This document shows positions 32,301 to 41,504 of a DNA stretch of 64,000 nucleotides, one piece after another (positions within the stretch are counted from its first letter, which is position 1; each line of letters begins with the position of its first letter). The notes beneath the pieces are model-generated. The model saw nothing but the letters and a program-made list of their open reading frames with translations, searched no databases and was not told where the DNA came from. The stretch is from Pascua guehoae (lineage: Eukaryota; Basidiomycota; Tremellomycetes; Trichosporonales; Trichosporonaceae): positions 882,702 through 946,701 of the forward strand of contig BCJX01000002.1 in the NCBI GenBank assembly GCA_001600415.1, given 5' to 3'. The position numbers and the translations under genes were made by a program.

Positions 32301-32872
32301 CATTTTGCATAGGTCCAGGGTACAAGGGAGACTAGAGGGTGCGGAGAAGATGGCGAGGAGGCACTCAGTGCCGCATCGCGAGGATGTAGGACATAGAGTG
32401 CCGAACAAGGAGCTTCGGCGGTGCTGGACACCTCCGCACTAGCAGAGCGCACGAGGTGGCATTGAGGAAGTGGCCATATACCGAGGCGTCGAGGACACGA
32501 CGCCAGTGATCGAAGGCGGCCAGGGAGGTCTCGAGGACGATGCCGCCAGCCGAGATGATGAGAGGGATAAAGGGAGGGGTGCCAGGGACAACAAGGGGTG
32601 CGTCGGGGTCGGTGGGGAGCATGATACCGTTTCACCAACGATGTCCTTGTGTCAGACGACTGGCGACGACGATGCGGGACGCTAGGTCTAACATCAGCCT
32701 GCGTACACGCCCAGCAACAACGAACCACAATCGTCCGAGTTGGAAGTTAGTGCTCTGTGGTCCTGGGCAGCTGACGACAGGTGGCAAACGGTCTAGGTGT
32801 CTACAGGTGTGTCCGGAGCGTGTTGAGACTTGCCCGAGCGAGCCGCCGCCGAGGACAAGCTCAACAAAGACC

Positions 32873-33430
32873 ATGTCCGAGCTCGAGGTGACCAGGTCCA
32901 AGCCCAAGGCGACCAAGTCTCGGGCCGACACTGCTGCCTCCGAGCTCGACACGCTCAAGACAGAGCTTGACGGCCCTGTTGCCAGGGCGCGCAAGGCGGC
33001 CAACCTGCCAGAGCTGGACAGGTGGGGGGATTGGGGGGTTTGCAAGCCTGTCAACCGCCGAGTGCCGTCTGCAACATCACCGCAGGCCCCTCAGGATGGG
33101 TCCTCGCTCCTGTCTTCATGCGACAACAGGGGCCACCCCTCCGTGCGGCGCATCTTCCCGACCATCTGCCTCCACTGCTGAAAGCACTCGCTCGTTTGGG
33201 GGACCTCAACGGTCGTCGACAGCTGTGTGCATGACACGCAGATTTCCAGTCAGGAAGTCCAGCTGTTGCTGCTCGTCTTCACGGGCCCACCGACCAGGTC
33301 GCGTGGATTGCCGTCTTGAAGCCCCTATGCCCTGGCGGCTTGCGAATTGGTGTCGCAACCATGCTCGGCATCGTCACGGGCAGCCACCGGAAGTGGCAGT
33401 GGAAGAAGGCAAACGTCCCGTCGCTCAGGC
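32873..33430 (+). pseudogene. Family B gene copy 1, degenerate
   Basis: An opening exon 32873-33021 (starting MSELEVTRSKPK, a Lys/Glu/Ala-rich, probably coiled-coil segment) ends at a GTGGGG donor. Positions 33044-33430 are a diverged copy of 34102-34560: shared segments are PVNRRV, RIFPTICLH, VDSCVHD..ISSQE and GSHRKWQWKK. In this copy those segments fall in different frames, so at least three frame changes are needed and stops intervene. I do not recognise the family. Confidence 0.55.
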
Positions 33431-33434
33431 TTAG

Positions 33435-34282
33435 GTGGGTAAGCCGGAGATTCTTGCGGCAGTCAAGCAGGAAGTTCCCGAGTATGAGCAGCTTACGGCC
33501 AAGCAGCAAAAGACAATGTACTTTTGCCAGAGGCTGGGAATGGAGATTGTCGCAACGCGCCAGGTGGCCGTGACACAATTTCTTCAAGGTCACGGTGAGG
33601 CAATCGACAGCGTGTTGCTGCAAAAGGCGACGGTCGGTGGTAAGGGCATGTACCGCCACAGCACCGCTCGCGGCATCACCACGGCGCCCGCGTGGGCTGG
33701 CGACTTTGGTCGCCTCATCCGCCTTCGAGTGCGCGTGCCTGGGCGCGCTGGCAAGGTCGAGCTCTTCAAGGTGCTCCTGTTCGAGGCCTGGCGCCTGAAC
33801 CACCATGCAGCGCCAATCTTTGAGGCGTAAGTATAGACATGGTGCCAATGAGACATGCTGACAATGGGCAGGCTCGCGGTTGGCGAGGATCTGGCGCAGT
33901 GCAAGCCGCTGCTTTTCGTGCAGCGTGGCGTGGTCGTGGATGGCCCCGTCGTGTACGCCTTCTCGCCCCTGGTCGACGAAGCCCTCGTTTCGGCAATCAA
34001 TCATCTCGGCTACGAGGCGGCGAGGACGGCTCCTGCGGCTCTCCTCCTGTATATTGGCATGACCATCGCCCTGGCCAGGCGCAAGGCCTCTCATCTGACG
34101 GGCAAGCCGGTAAACCGCCGGGTGCAAAGTGCCCGCCGTATCACCCCCGACCCCGCGAACTGGGCGCTTGCGCCGGTGTTCAACCTGAGCGATGACGCCA
34201 ATGACCACACCGCCCCCCGTATCTTCCCGACGATCTGCCTCCACTTTCTTGAACACTTTCTGTTCTGTGCCTTTGGTAGTAC
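33435..34282 (+). CDS. Family B middle region, unknown function (start and end uncertain)
   Basis: An open exon from an AG acceptor at 33434 to a GC|GTAAGT donor (33828) joins in phase at 33872 and continues to about 34282. The protein reads through EYEQLTAKQQKTMYFCQRLG, GGKGMYRHSTARG, FKVLLFEAWRLN and LLYIGMTIALARRKAS to PVNRRVQSARR and PRIFPTICLHFLEHF. After this the frame changes before the next open region (34304). It could be the 5' part of the same gene as 34304-34908 with an unrecognised intron or a frameshift. There is no signal peptide. No family is recognised. Confidence 0.4.
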
Positions 34283-34303
34283 TGGCGCGGGCGGAAGGTC
34301 AAC

Positions 34304-34908
34304 ATGGTCGACAGCTGCGTCCACGACACGCTTATCAGCAGCCAGGAGATTCGACTGGTCCTCAGCGTCTTTGACGACGTGGTGGCCAACTATCCGGACT
34401 TGCGGTGGCCGGGCCCGACCGACTACGTCGCGTGGGATGCGGTTCTGCAGCCGCTCTACCCCGACGGCTTGCGCATCGGCGCCGCCACCATGTTCGGCAT
34501 CGTCATGGGCAGCCACCGGAAGTGGCAGTGGAAGAAGACCAACGTTCCGTCACTCAAGACGGAGGTGGGTAAGCTACGGACGAGCATCACTGACTCCTTT
34601 AGGTGGCCAAGTGGAGCGGCGGTCGCCAGCGCCGAGAGGGCGACGACGACATGGACCGGGAGGAGGATGCCGCGGCGGAGGGCGGGGACGAGGGCGGGGA
34701 CGAGGGCGGGGACGGGCACGGGGACGGGGACGGGGACGCCGACGCCGACGAGACGGCGAGGCTCATCCGGGCCTCGGAAGAGTTCCTCAAGTGGGCAGAC
34801 TGGGGCAACATCTGTTCCCTCTCCCCATACTACCCGCCCGCTATGCTCGCCCGCTTGTGCGATGCGGTCCACGAGGCCGTCCACAAGTACCGCAACGAGT
34901 CGGCGTGA
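34304..34908 (+). CDS. Family B protein, unknown function (copy 2, intact 3' part)
   Basis: Exons 34304-34564 and 34603-34908 give 188 residues from ATG 34304 (context caacATGG). Conserved block MVDSCVHDTLISSQEIRLVL, then YPDGLRIGAATMFGIVMGSH and RKWQWKKTNVPSLK; next comes an acidic low-complexity tract of GGDE, GD and AD repeats (about residues 110-140), and a final WADWGNICSLSPYYPPAMLA segment. The block 34102-34582 is duplicated, in decayed form, at 33044-33450. The gene may begin further upstream (see 33435-34282). Function unknown. Confidence 0.5.
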
Positions 34909-35526
34909 TGGGTCAGCATAGACAGCGACGGAACCCCTGTACGAAGGCTGGCTGTAGATGGAGGGCTATGAATTAAATAATATACATGAACAGTTGAAGT
35001 TAACAACGTGGTCTCGAGGCAGCAAAGGAAGCAAGTCCTTCTTCCGCTGCCTAACCCACTAGTGTGCTATACTTACATCGTTTAACGTCTTTGTCCGAAC
35101 CCCTTGGCTGGTCAGCCCAACAGCCCAACATCAGACCCGGCTCGGATGCACGTCCCCCCCAATCCTATCCCCTTGAGCATGTGGTTCCATCAACTGACTG
35201 AACGTGGGGTTAGTGTGTGTTGGGATGCTGCGTCCGCCTCACCTGCCACCGGGTTCAAAGGGCGTGTTGGGATGCAGCGCTCTGTTACAACAGTTGGGAA
35301 CAAGGTGTGGGGACAGGGGCAGCGTCGCAGTCACAATATTTTCGAGTGGCACCTGTCCAGGTGTGCCCCGAAGTCGTGAGGCTGCGACATTGAGCTTGGG
35401 TGCATGCACACGCCGGAAATGCAAAAGAGTAGGCAACAACAACTGACCCAACTCGACTAGCTGGCAGTCGGTAGAACAGCAGCTCGAGGAAAACGGGACA
35501 AATGAACGGGGCGAAAAAGGGAAGAT
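34909..35526. other. Intergenic within the candidate element
   Basis: No gene is seen. A short direct repeat (tgttgggatgc at 35217 and 35267) is present. Positions 35514-35518 are the T5 terminator (minus strand) of the tRNA-Gly. Confidence 0.4.
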
Positions 35527-35607
35527 ACACCTAAGGGGGTTTGAACCCCTGTCACCACTTTTCATGCACATGGAAGAGTGGCATCCTTACCACTAGACGA
35601 TAGGTGT
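35527..35607 (-). tRNA. tRNA-Gly(TCC) with a 10-nt intron
   Basis: On the minus strand the acceptor stem ACACCTA/TAGGTGT is perfect. A D arm (CGTCTAGTGGTAAGGAT), anticodon stem CCACT/AGTGG with loop CT-TCC-A and a 10-nt intron after position 37 (35561-35570) follow, then a T arm AGGGG-TTCAAAC-CCCCT. The anticodon is at 35572-35574. A T5 terminator follows at 35514-35518. The first base pair is A-T rather than the usual G-C of tRNA-Gly. Confidence 0.85.
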
Positions 35608-35755
35608 CGACGAGTTCTTGGGGTTTTGATTTCTTGGGATGAATTCTTGGGATTCTGGAGTCAGAGGATTGCTGTGCCATCGTTTGAGAAGAACGCCGAT
35701 TTTTCGCCTGGCCCGAGCTGAAGGTGGTAGTCTCATGCCTTTCCAGACGCACCTG

Positions 35756-36459
35756 TATTGACTCAGGAGCAAGGTATCACATCACTAGGGATGAGCAAGG
35801 GATAGGTGCTGGACACTGTACAGATAGCCTGGAAAGCGGTCCAATTGCTGGCGACTTCCGGGGAGCATGTCGCGAATTTCCATTCTGTGTCGAGCGCTTT
35901 CCGTCAGGTCTCCGTTGGTACCTATGACCCATGCTTGACCACGACAACGGACGAAAAGCCATTACAAAAGAGATGATAACTTTCTGCACTGCCCTCCGAC
36001 GGATATCTGCACTGCTCGGGCGACTTTACAATGACACGTCATTAAATCTGGCACGAATTTCGCCACCTCGAACTTCAAAAACTACTCAATTTACCAACAT
36101 CCCCGACGTCGATTTCCTGACGATCTACCTATGAGATATGCAAACAAACACCACACGGACGTAGAGTCAGGTTTGATTCATAATAATTGACAGTTAGGAC
36201 ACTGAAAACTACTTAGAATCACTGTCAAACTCCATCTTGACCTCAGCCTTCCTTATTACTGCAACTGAGCTTGTTTGACCAAGATTCATGTATTGGTTGG
36301 CGAGAAAAAGTGCAATGATATTAAAGTCGGCCGAGCAGTGCAGATATCCATCAGAGGGCAGTGCAAAAGGATATCATCACAAAAGATGGATTCATCGCAA
36401 TCGTGTTTAACTTCTATCTGATCGTGTTTCTAATCTTGCATTGTGCCACGTCACCCAAC
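35756..36459. other. Intergenic, AT-richer stretch
   Basis: No gene is supported. Base composition is more AT-rich than the flanking genes (for example 36010-36300), typical of non-coding DNA in this window. Confidence 0.4.
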
Positions 36460-38494
36460 CTAGTCCTTCTTGCCGTCCCTGTTCTCCTCGACTGGCTTTT
36501 CGGCCACCTTTTTATTCGGGTGCTTTTTAGCCTTGTATCCTTCCTTGTAAGCAAACTCGCTCAGGTCAATCTCGGCGGGCGTCTTGCGGCGGGCAAAAAT
36601 GTGAAAGTGTGCGTAGCCCGGGATAGATTGGAGGCGCTGGTTGTTAGTAGACCCCGAAGAAAAGAGTCGGCTCACAGGAGGGTTGACAAACTAGGCGTCA
36701 GCACTGGTCCTATCATTGCTGGCTCCGACTCACCCAAAGCGTCTCCCACCCACGCTCATCCCACACGCCCTTGACCATGTTGGCCACCTCGTGTCCGCCC
36801 TTGCACTCAAACTCGACACCGGCCCAGCGCTTAAAGTCGCTCCCGGCGTACTCGACATCGAGAGCGTACCACCCGCCCTTTTCCGTCTCATCTGCAGGAC
36901 CCACGCCATCGCCTACTGCAATCGTGCCATCTTCATTCAGGTTGGCCATGACTTCTTCCTTGTCGTCCGTGTCGGCATCGAGAATGTCCTTGTCACCAAT
37001 CACGGGTGTCACGCCTGTAAAGCCATGCAGGCCGTTGTCTTCGATGGTCTTCCAGAGCTCTTCGTCGTAGTCGACTAGCGTGGGGTGTGCGATGGGGATC
37101 TGGGTGTCAGACAGGAAAGAAGGGACGGTTTGACGTGTGATTGAAATTGTAGAATGAGGGACGGTACCGACACCTTGAAAGTGGACTCGTGGACTTGGAA
37201 GAAACCATGAAAAGATGCTTCGCATCGTGCTGGACATTCGCTTCCAAATATGTTTCTGAGGGTAGAACCTCTTCAGAGGGTCGCAGGCACGTTTCCAACG
37301 TTACCATCCTGGCTGTCCCATTCCAAAACCCTCACCCGCCGCGTTTACGCACCTTGGACCAGATACAGTAGTGCCTCGTTCCATACGGAAGGCAGTAGGG
37401 CCAATCGTTCGGGAGGATGGCAAACGTCTCAGTGTCAAAGCCCTTGGCGGGGTCAAATTTGAGGAAAGTGTCGTTGTCCGGGTGGTCGTCCTTGTTCTTG
37501 AGGCGCGGCTTGACGTCTTGGAGTGCGACGTAGGCCATCGAGTCCTCGGCGCCCTTGTCATCATCGTCATCATCATCATCGTCGTCGTCATTGTCTTTGG
37601 AGACGTCGCCGGGTTTGTGGGTATTCTTCTTGGGACCGTCGGTGTACTTTGTCTTGAGAGAGTCGGACTGTTTGCGCTCGTCCTTGGTGTCCTTTTCATC
37701 TTTGGGTTTCTTGCTGTCTTTGGCCGCCTTACTGTCTTCCTTGGATTTATTATCATCCTTGGTCTTACTGCCCTTCTTGTCGTTCCCCTGACCAGACTTG
37801 GACTTGTCATCATTGCTGTCCTTTCCGCCCTTTTCGTTCTTTTCCTTCTTGGCCTTGTCGCTGCCATCCTCGTCCTCGGGTTCCGGCGGCGGTGTTTCAC
37901 CGTTATTGTACTTGCCCCACGGCAGACGCGCGTCGATGAGGTAGTCTTCTACGCATGTTAGCTTTGACCGAGGTAGTCGTCTTGACACCGTTGAGGGCAT
38001 CTTCCGCTCTGTAGGCGGCTCAAAGTCCGCGATACATTGACGACTGAAGCGCGCTTCTGGGTTCATGTTACTCACCGGACGAGCCCCACCGCTTCACCTG
38101 CTTGTCCATCCACTTTGTGTATCGCGCCTGGACCTCTTTGTTCCGCGAGAGGCGCTCGATGTCGCCAGATTCTGATCCGTTAGCGCTGGGGTTTCGCTTG
38201 GCGATTCCGCAGCCACCACGGTTCTTGGCGAGCCCAGTTTGGACCGTGCCAAGAGCACTCCCTCGCGCAACTGACAATAATCCTTCTATTCTTTTCATGC
38301 CCTCGCACATCTTCACAGCTCTCCCTAACGCTCTACTCACGGACAATGTCCTTCAAGTCACCCCAGGTAAAGATGCGTGGGTGCGCCTCGAGCTCGGCAC
38401 GCGACATGGCCCCATTGACATGGTCGGGGACTTCGAACGCCTTTGGACCGGGGTACCGCTTGTCGTCGATAAAGATGATGTCTGGGGAGATCAT
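36460..38494 (-). CDS. DUF3605 family protein
   Basis: Minus-strand exons 38341-38494, 38076-38171, 37353-37948, 36734-37099, 36676-36690 (15 nt) and 36460-36636 join in phase to 467 residues. DUF3605 hallmarks: FTWGDLKDIV, a RNKEVQARYTKWM segment, DYLIDARLPWG, the block ILPNDWPYCLPYGTRHYCIW, then DYDEELW, and the ending WFVNPPRLQSIPGYAHFHIF, part of which is made by the 15-nt exon. The family is common in fungi and its role is unknown. Between DYLIDARLPWG and the DWPY block lies a ~130-residue Lys/Asp/Ser-rich insertion containing a run of 11 Asp. The C terminus is Lys-rich (KKHPNKKVAEKP). The start at 38494 is the first ATG before the conserved IIFIDDKRYPG. Confidence 0.82.
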
Positions 38495-39022
38495 GGTGGT
38501 GATGAGTAAAACGGGTGTTGCGCAATGGGCATTTGCATGTGTTTATCGTGGTGTGCACAATGGTGCTAGTCGTGTTTGCTATGGAGCCGGACGGGTGCTG
38601 CGGTCGATGATGTCAGCCAAGTGTAGCCAAAGCCCAGACCTCGGAGCAGGCTTTTTGTGACATCAACCGTGCTTGTTGGATCACTCAGGGTCCGATCGGA
38701 CCCTGAGTGGACGGTGCTTGTCATGCTGGCCCGATATTTGCTCCCGCCGCGGTCCAACTTGGCCGTGCACGGGCATGATTGAGATCTGCGCTTGGTCAAC
38801 GCCGACGGGCAAGCCAATCTCCCCACGTGGGAGATGAATCATCCTCACCGGCCGATGGTGACAACCGGCCGAGTGTTTCTGCCATTGATAGAGCATGGAA
38901 AATAACGTCATCGGCAGTTGGGGTACATAAAGAGTTGCCACTTGTCCCGCACGGTCTCACGCCCCACAACACTCACATTCCCACACGCACAGTCTCACCC
39001 CACACAACACTCTCATCCCACA
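38495..39022. promoter_or_regulatory. Divergent promoter region of the DUF3605 gene and the oxidoreductase
   Basis: 528 bp between divergent starts. Near the plus-strand gene the leader carries repeated cacacacaacactc/cccacacgcac sequence (38965-39015). A short palindromic gggtccgatcggaccc lies at about 38688-38703. Confidence 0.45.
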
Positions 39023-40081
39023 ATGTCCTCGAGCACACCAAGCACCATGCGCACGATCTCGTACACGAGATACGGCGGGCCAGACGTTATGGAGCTCCTT
39101 GAGCGCCCCGTGCCCCAAATCGCACCGGGACAAGTCCTCATTCGTGTCACCGCTACAGCGCTCAACCCCGTGGATGCACGCCAGCGCGAGGGCACATTCA
39201 AGATGATTACGCCCCAGACGTTCCCGCTCGTGGGCGGCAACGAGTTGTCGGGCGAGGTCGTCGAGGTCACTCCGGGCGTCCCGTTTTCCGTGGGCGACAA
39301 GGTGATTGCGCGGGTGGACAAGAACCTTCTGGGCGCGTTTGCAGAGTACGCCGCGGTCGACGCGGATATTGTCGCAAAGGCTCCAACAAAGCTGCCCCTC
39401 GCAGACGCTGCAGGGTTGCCACTCGCGGGCCTCACTGCCTTCCAGGGCCTCGACCTGCTTGAAGTCACCGCGGGCGACCACGTCCTCGTCACGGCTGGCG
39501 CTGGCGGTGTCGGACTCCTCGTGATCCAGCTGGCAAAACTCCGTGGCGCACATGTTACGACCACGGCGAGTTCGCGCGGTGCCGCGCTCGTCACCAAGGC
39601 TGGCGCCGATACGATTATCGACTATACGACCGAAAAGTTTGACCCCGCCGTGCACCAGTTTGACAAGGTGTTTGACATGGCCGGAGGCGACGACGCCGCC
39701 ATGGAGACTCTGTTTTCGGTCACCAAGCCCGGCGGCAAGGTCATCACCATCTCGGGCCCGGTCACACCCGCCGCTTTCAACGACTACCTCTCTGGTCTAA
39801 AGTGGCTCGTCATCTCGTCCGTGCTCTCTTGGAAGTCTCGTGCGGTGCGTGCCGCCGCCGCCAAGCGCGGCGTCTCGTACGAATTCTTCTTTATGCGCCC
39901 CAACGGTCCGCAGCTGGCTCAACTCGCTGGGTATGTGGACGACGGAAAGCTCGATCTCGTGATCGACTCGAGGTTTGACATGGCCGATTATGCCAAGGCG
40001 TTTGAGAGGTTGGAGAGTAAGAGGAGTAAGGGCAAGGTGGTGGTTCGGGTGAGAGAGGAGGGTGCCGGTACGGCGGAGTAG
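39023..40081 (+). CDS. NADP-dependent medium-chain oxidoreductase (quinone oxidoreductase-like, zinc-free)
   Basis: Intronless frame of 352 residues. The N-terminal catalytic fold starts YGGPDVMELLERPVPQIAPG; ALNPVDARQREG and VVEVTPGV..F.VGDKV follow. The nucleotide-binding motif TAGAGGVGLLVIQLAKL is near 155-171, followed by ATTTASSRGA-like residues suited to NADPH. No structural-zinc cysteine cluster or catalytic zinc ligands are visible, consistent with the QOR/enoyl-reductase side of the MDR superfamily. The substrate is unknown. It is divergent from the DUF3605 gene. The ATG at 39023 follows a C/A-rich leader; an upstream in-frame ATG at 38918 would add a leader-like extension and is not preferred. 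Confidence 0.88.
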   Translation: MSSSTPSTMRTISYTRYGGPDVMELLERPVPQIAPGQVLIRVTATALNPVDARQREGTFKMITPQTFPLVGGNELSGEVVEVTPGVPFSVGDKVIARVDKNLLGAFAEYAAVDADIVAKAPTKLPLADAAGLPLAGLTAFQGLDLLEVTAGDHVLVTAGAGGVGLLVIQLAKLRGAHVTTTASSRGAALVTKAGADTIIDYTTEKFDPAVHQFDKVFDMAGGDDAAMETLFSVTKPGGKVITISGPVTPAAFNDYLSGLKWLVISSVLSWKSRAVRAAAAKRGVSYEFFFMRPNGPQLAQLAGYVDDGKLDLVIDSRFDMADYAKAFERLESKRSKGKVVVRVREEGAGTAE

Positions 40082-40256
40082 GTAGTGGTAGAGTGGGATG
40101 TGATCATTTGATAGGTGGGAGTGAAGGGTGCGGGATGTGTGGTGGGAGGAGCGGGAAGGAATGGTGTGATGTGTGGCTGGTGCAACAGAACCGCGATGAA
40201 TCGGGGGCGCTGGGGTCAGAGCAGCATGGAGAGGAAGCTCCCCACGCGATTGGCCG

Positions 40257-40350
40257 ATTCTGCAGAGGATTTCCGGTTCTGCAGAGGGTTTCCGGTTCTG
40301 TAGAGGTTTGCAGGTTCTGTAGAGGTTTGCCGGCTCCATAGAGGTTTGGC
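40257..40350. repeat. ~20-bp tandem repeat downstream of the oxidoreductase
   Basis: Five to six imperfect units of the type ttctgtagaggtttgc(c/a)gg. No gene lies in 40082-40900. A tRNA B-box-like ggggttcgaacg occurs at about 40841-40852, followed by T5, without a complete tRNA. Confidence 0.8.
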
Positions 40351-40900
40351 GTTCTGGTTGTTCTCCATGCAACCTTGGCAAGCAATACTGCGTGGTCGCC
40401 AGCACACGGCTCGTCAGGTTATGGCCATCCTCCCGTGGATCAGCGCAAGGGGCGAGTGGCGGGCTGCGTGGAGTCTCCACAACCAGTTAGTCACCACCGA
40501 AACTGACCGCCCCTCCGGCACGAGTTTCCACTCCTCGCGCTCCCGTTCTCTCGTCCAAACCTCGTATGGCTATAGAGGCGATGACCATGGCTGCGGGCAT
40601 TGCAGCGGTGCACAATGTGCGGTTGATTGCTTTGGAATTGGAAGCGAAAGATCCTCAATGAAAAGCGGAAGCAAATCTCCCTCCTCAACTCTGCCGTCAT
40701 TCTTTAAAAATGTTTTTTAAACCGACCAACCAGGACCTGGGCAGCGGGGAGGGTTGAAAACAAGTCAGAAACGGCAGGAGAGTCAGGGAAAATGTTGAAA
40801 ACCAGCGTAAAGGTCGAAATTTGACAGGTCTCGTCCGGGGTTCGAACGACTTTTTGCTGGAATAATTTTTATGCGAAGCGGCTCGTTCAACAACGTAGAA

Positions 40901-40989
40901 GCCCGCGTGGCCAAGTGGTACGGCCCCTGACTTCTACTTCCGTTTCCAGATAGATCAGGAGATCGCGGGTTCGACCCCCGTCGTGGGCT
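40901..40989 (+). tRNA. tRNA-Arg(TCT) with a 17-nt intron
   Basis: Acceptor stem GCCCGCG/CGTGGGC (one G-T pair), D arm GCCAAGTGGTACGGC, anticodon stem CCTGA/TCAGG with loop CT-TCT-A and intron 40937-40953 after position 37, and T arm GCGGG-TTCGACC-CCCGT. The anticodon TCT is at 40933-40935. A T5 terminator occurs at about 41012-41016. Confidence 0.92.
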
Positions 40990-41504
40990 AAATCAACAGC
41001 AGAGGTTGACAACATTTTTGGACGTTGAACACCCGTTTTGGCGTCATTTGGTGCCTGTGGGTTGAAAATAATCCTCAAAAACCGGCTACTGACAGTCACA
41101 GATGTAGAAAAGTGGGCATATATCCCACGAGTTTGGAGCCTAGGTTGGTCTGGGGCGGGCAACATGCCGTCTCGAAATGCAGCGCGCAGAGCCAGTACGA
41201 GACCGACATCCGTGGAGCATTAAATCAACTACGCTGTGTATGGTAGCCCCATTTATTGTCTACGACGCTTGTAAGATCCTTCACACGGCTTTTTGCGATG
41301 GAGCAAGCTGATATGCTAGCCTGGTTCCAAGATTTCTGCATTGGTGGGAACCGCCAGTACGTAGAATGGCACAAGTTGTTTCTGCCCCTCTCATTCTTGT
41401 TTTTTTGCACATCATGGCAGAATTTCTACCACTCTTCACTCTCATTTGTCCTAAAATATGGTCGTTTCTCAATGATACCGAATATTCTTGTTGTTTTAAG
41501 TTCT
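40990..41504. other. Intergenic between the tRNA-Arg and the serine hydrolase
   Basis: No gene is supported in this ~0.5 kb. Confidence 0.4.

Larger units (their letters stand above)
32804..35755. mobile_element. Candidate TIR-bounded segment (Tc1/mariner-like ends) carrying family B and a tRNA-Gly
   Basis: The left end (caggtgtgtccggagcgtgt then tgagacttgccc) and the inverted right end (ending ttccagacgcacctg) match each other and the ends of the 219-bp MITE at 49898-50116. Both are flanked by TA dinucleotides (32802-32803 and 35756-35757), the target site of Tc1/mariner elements. No transposase was recognised inside. The two ends could instead belong to two separate broken MITEs. Confidence 0.4.
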
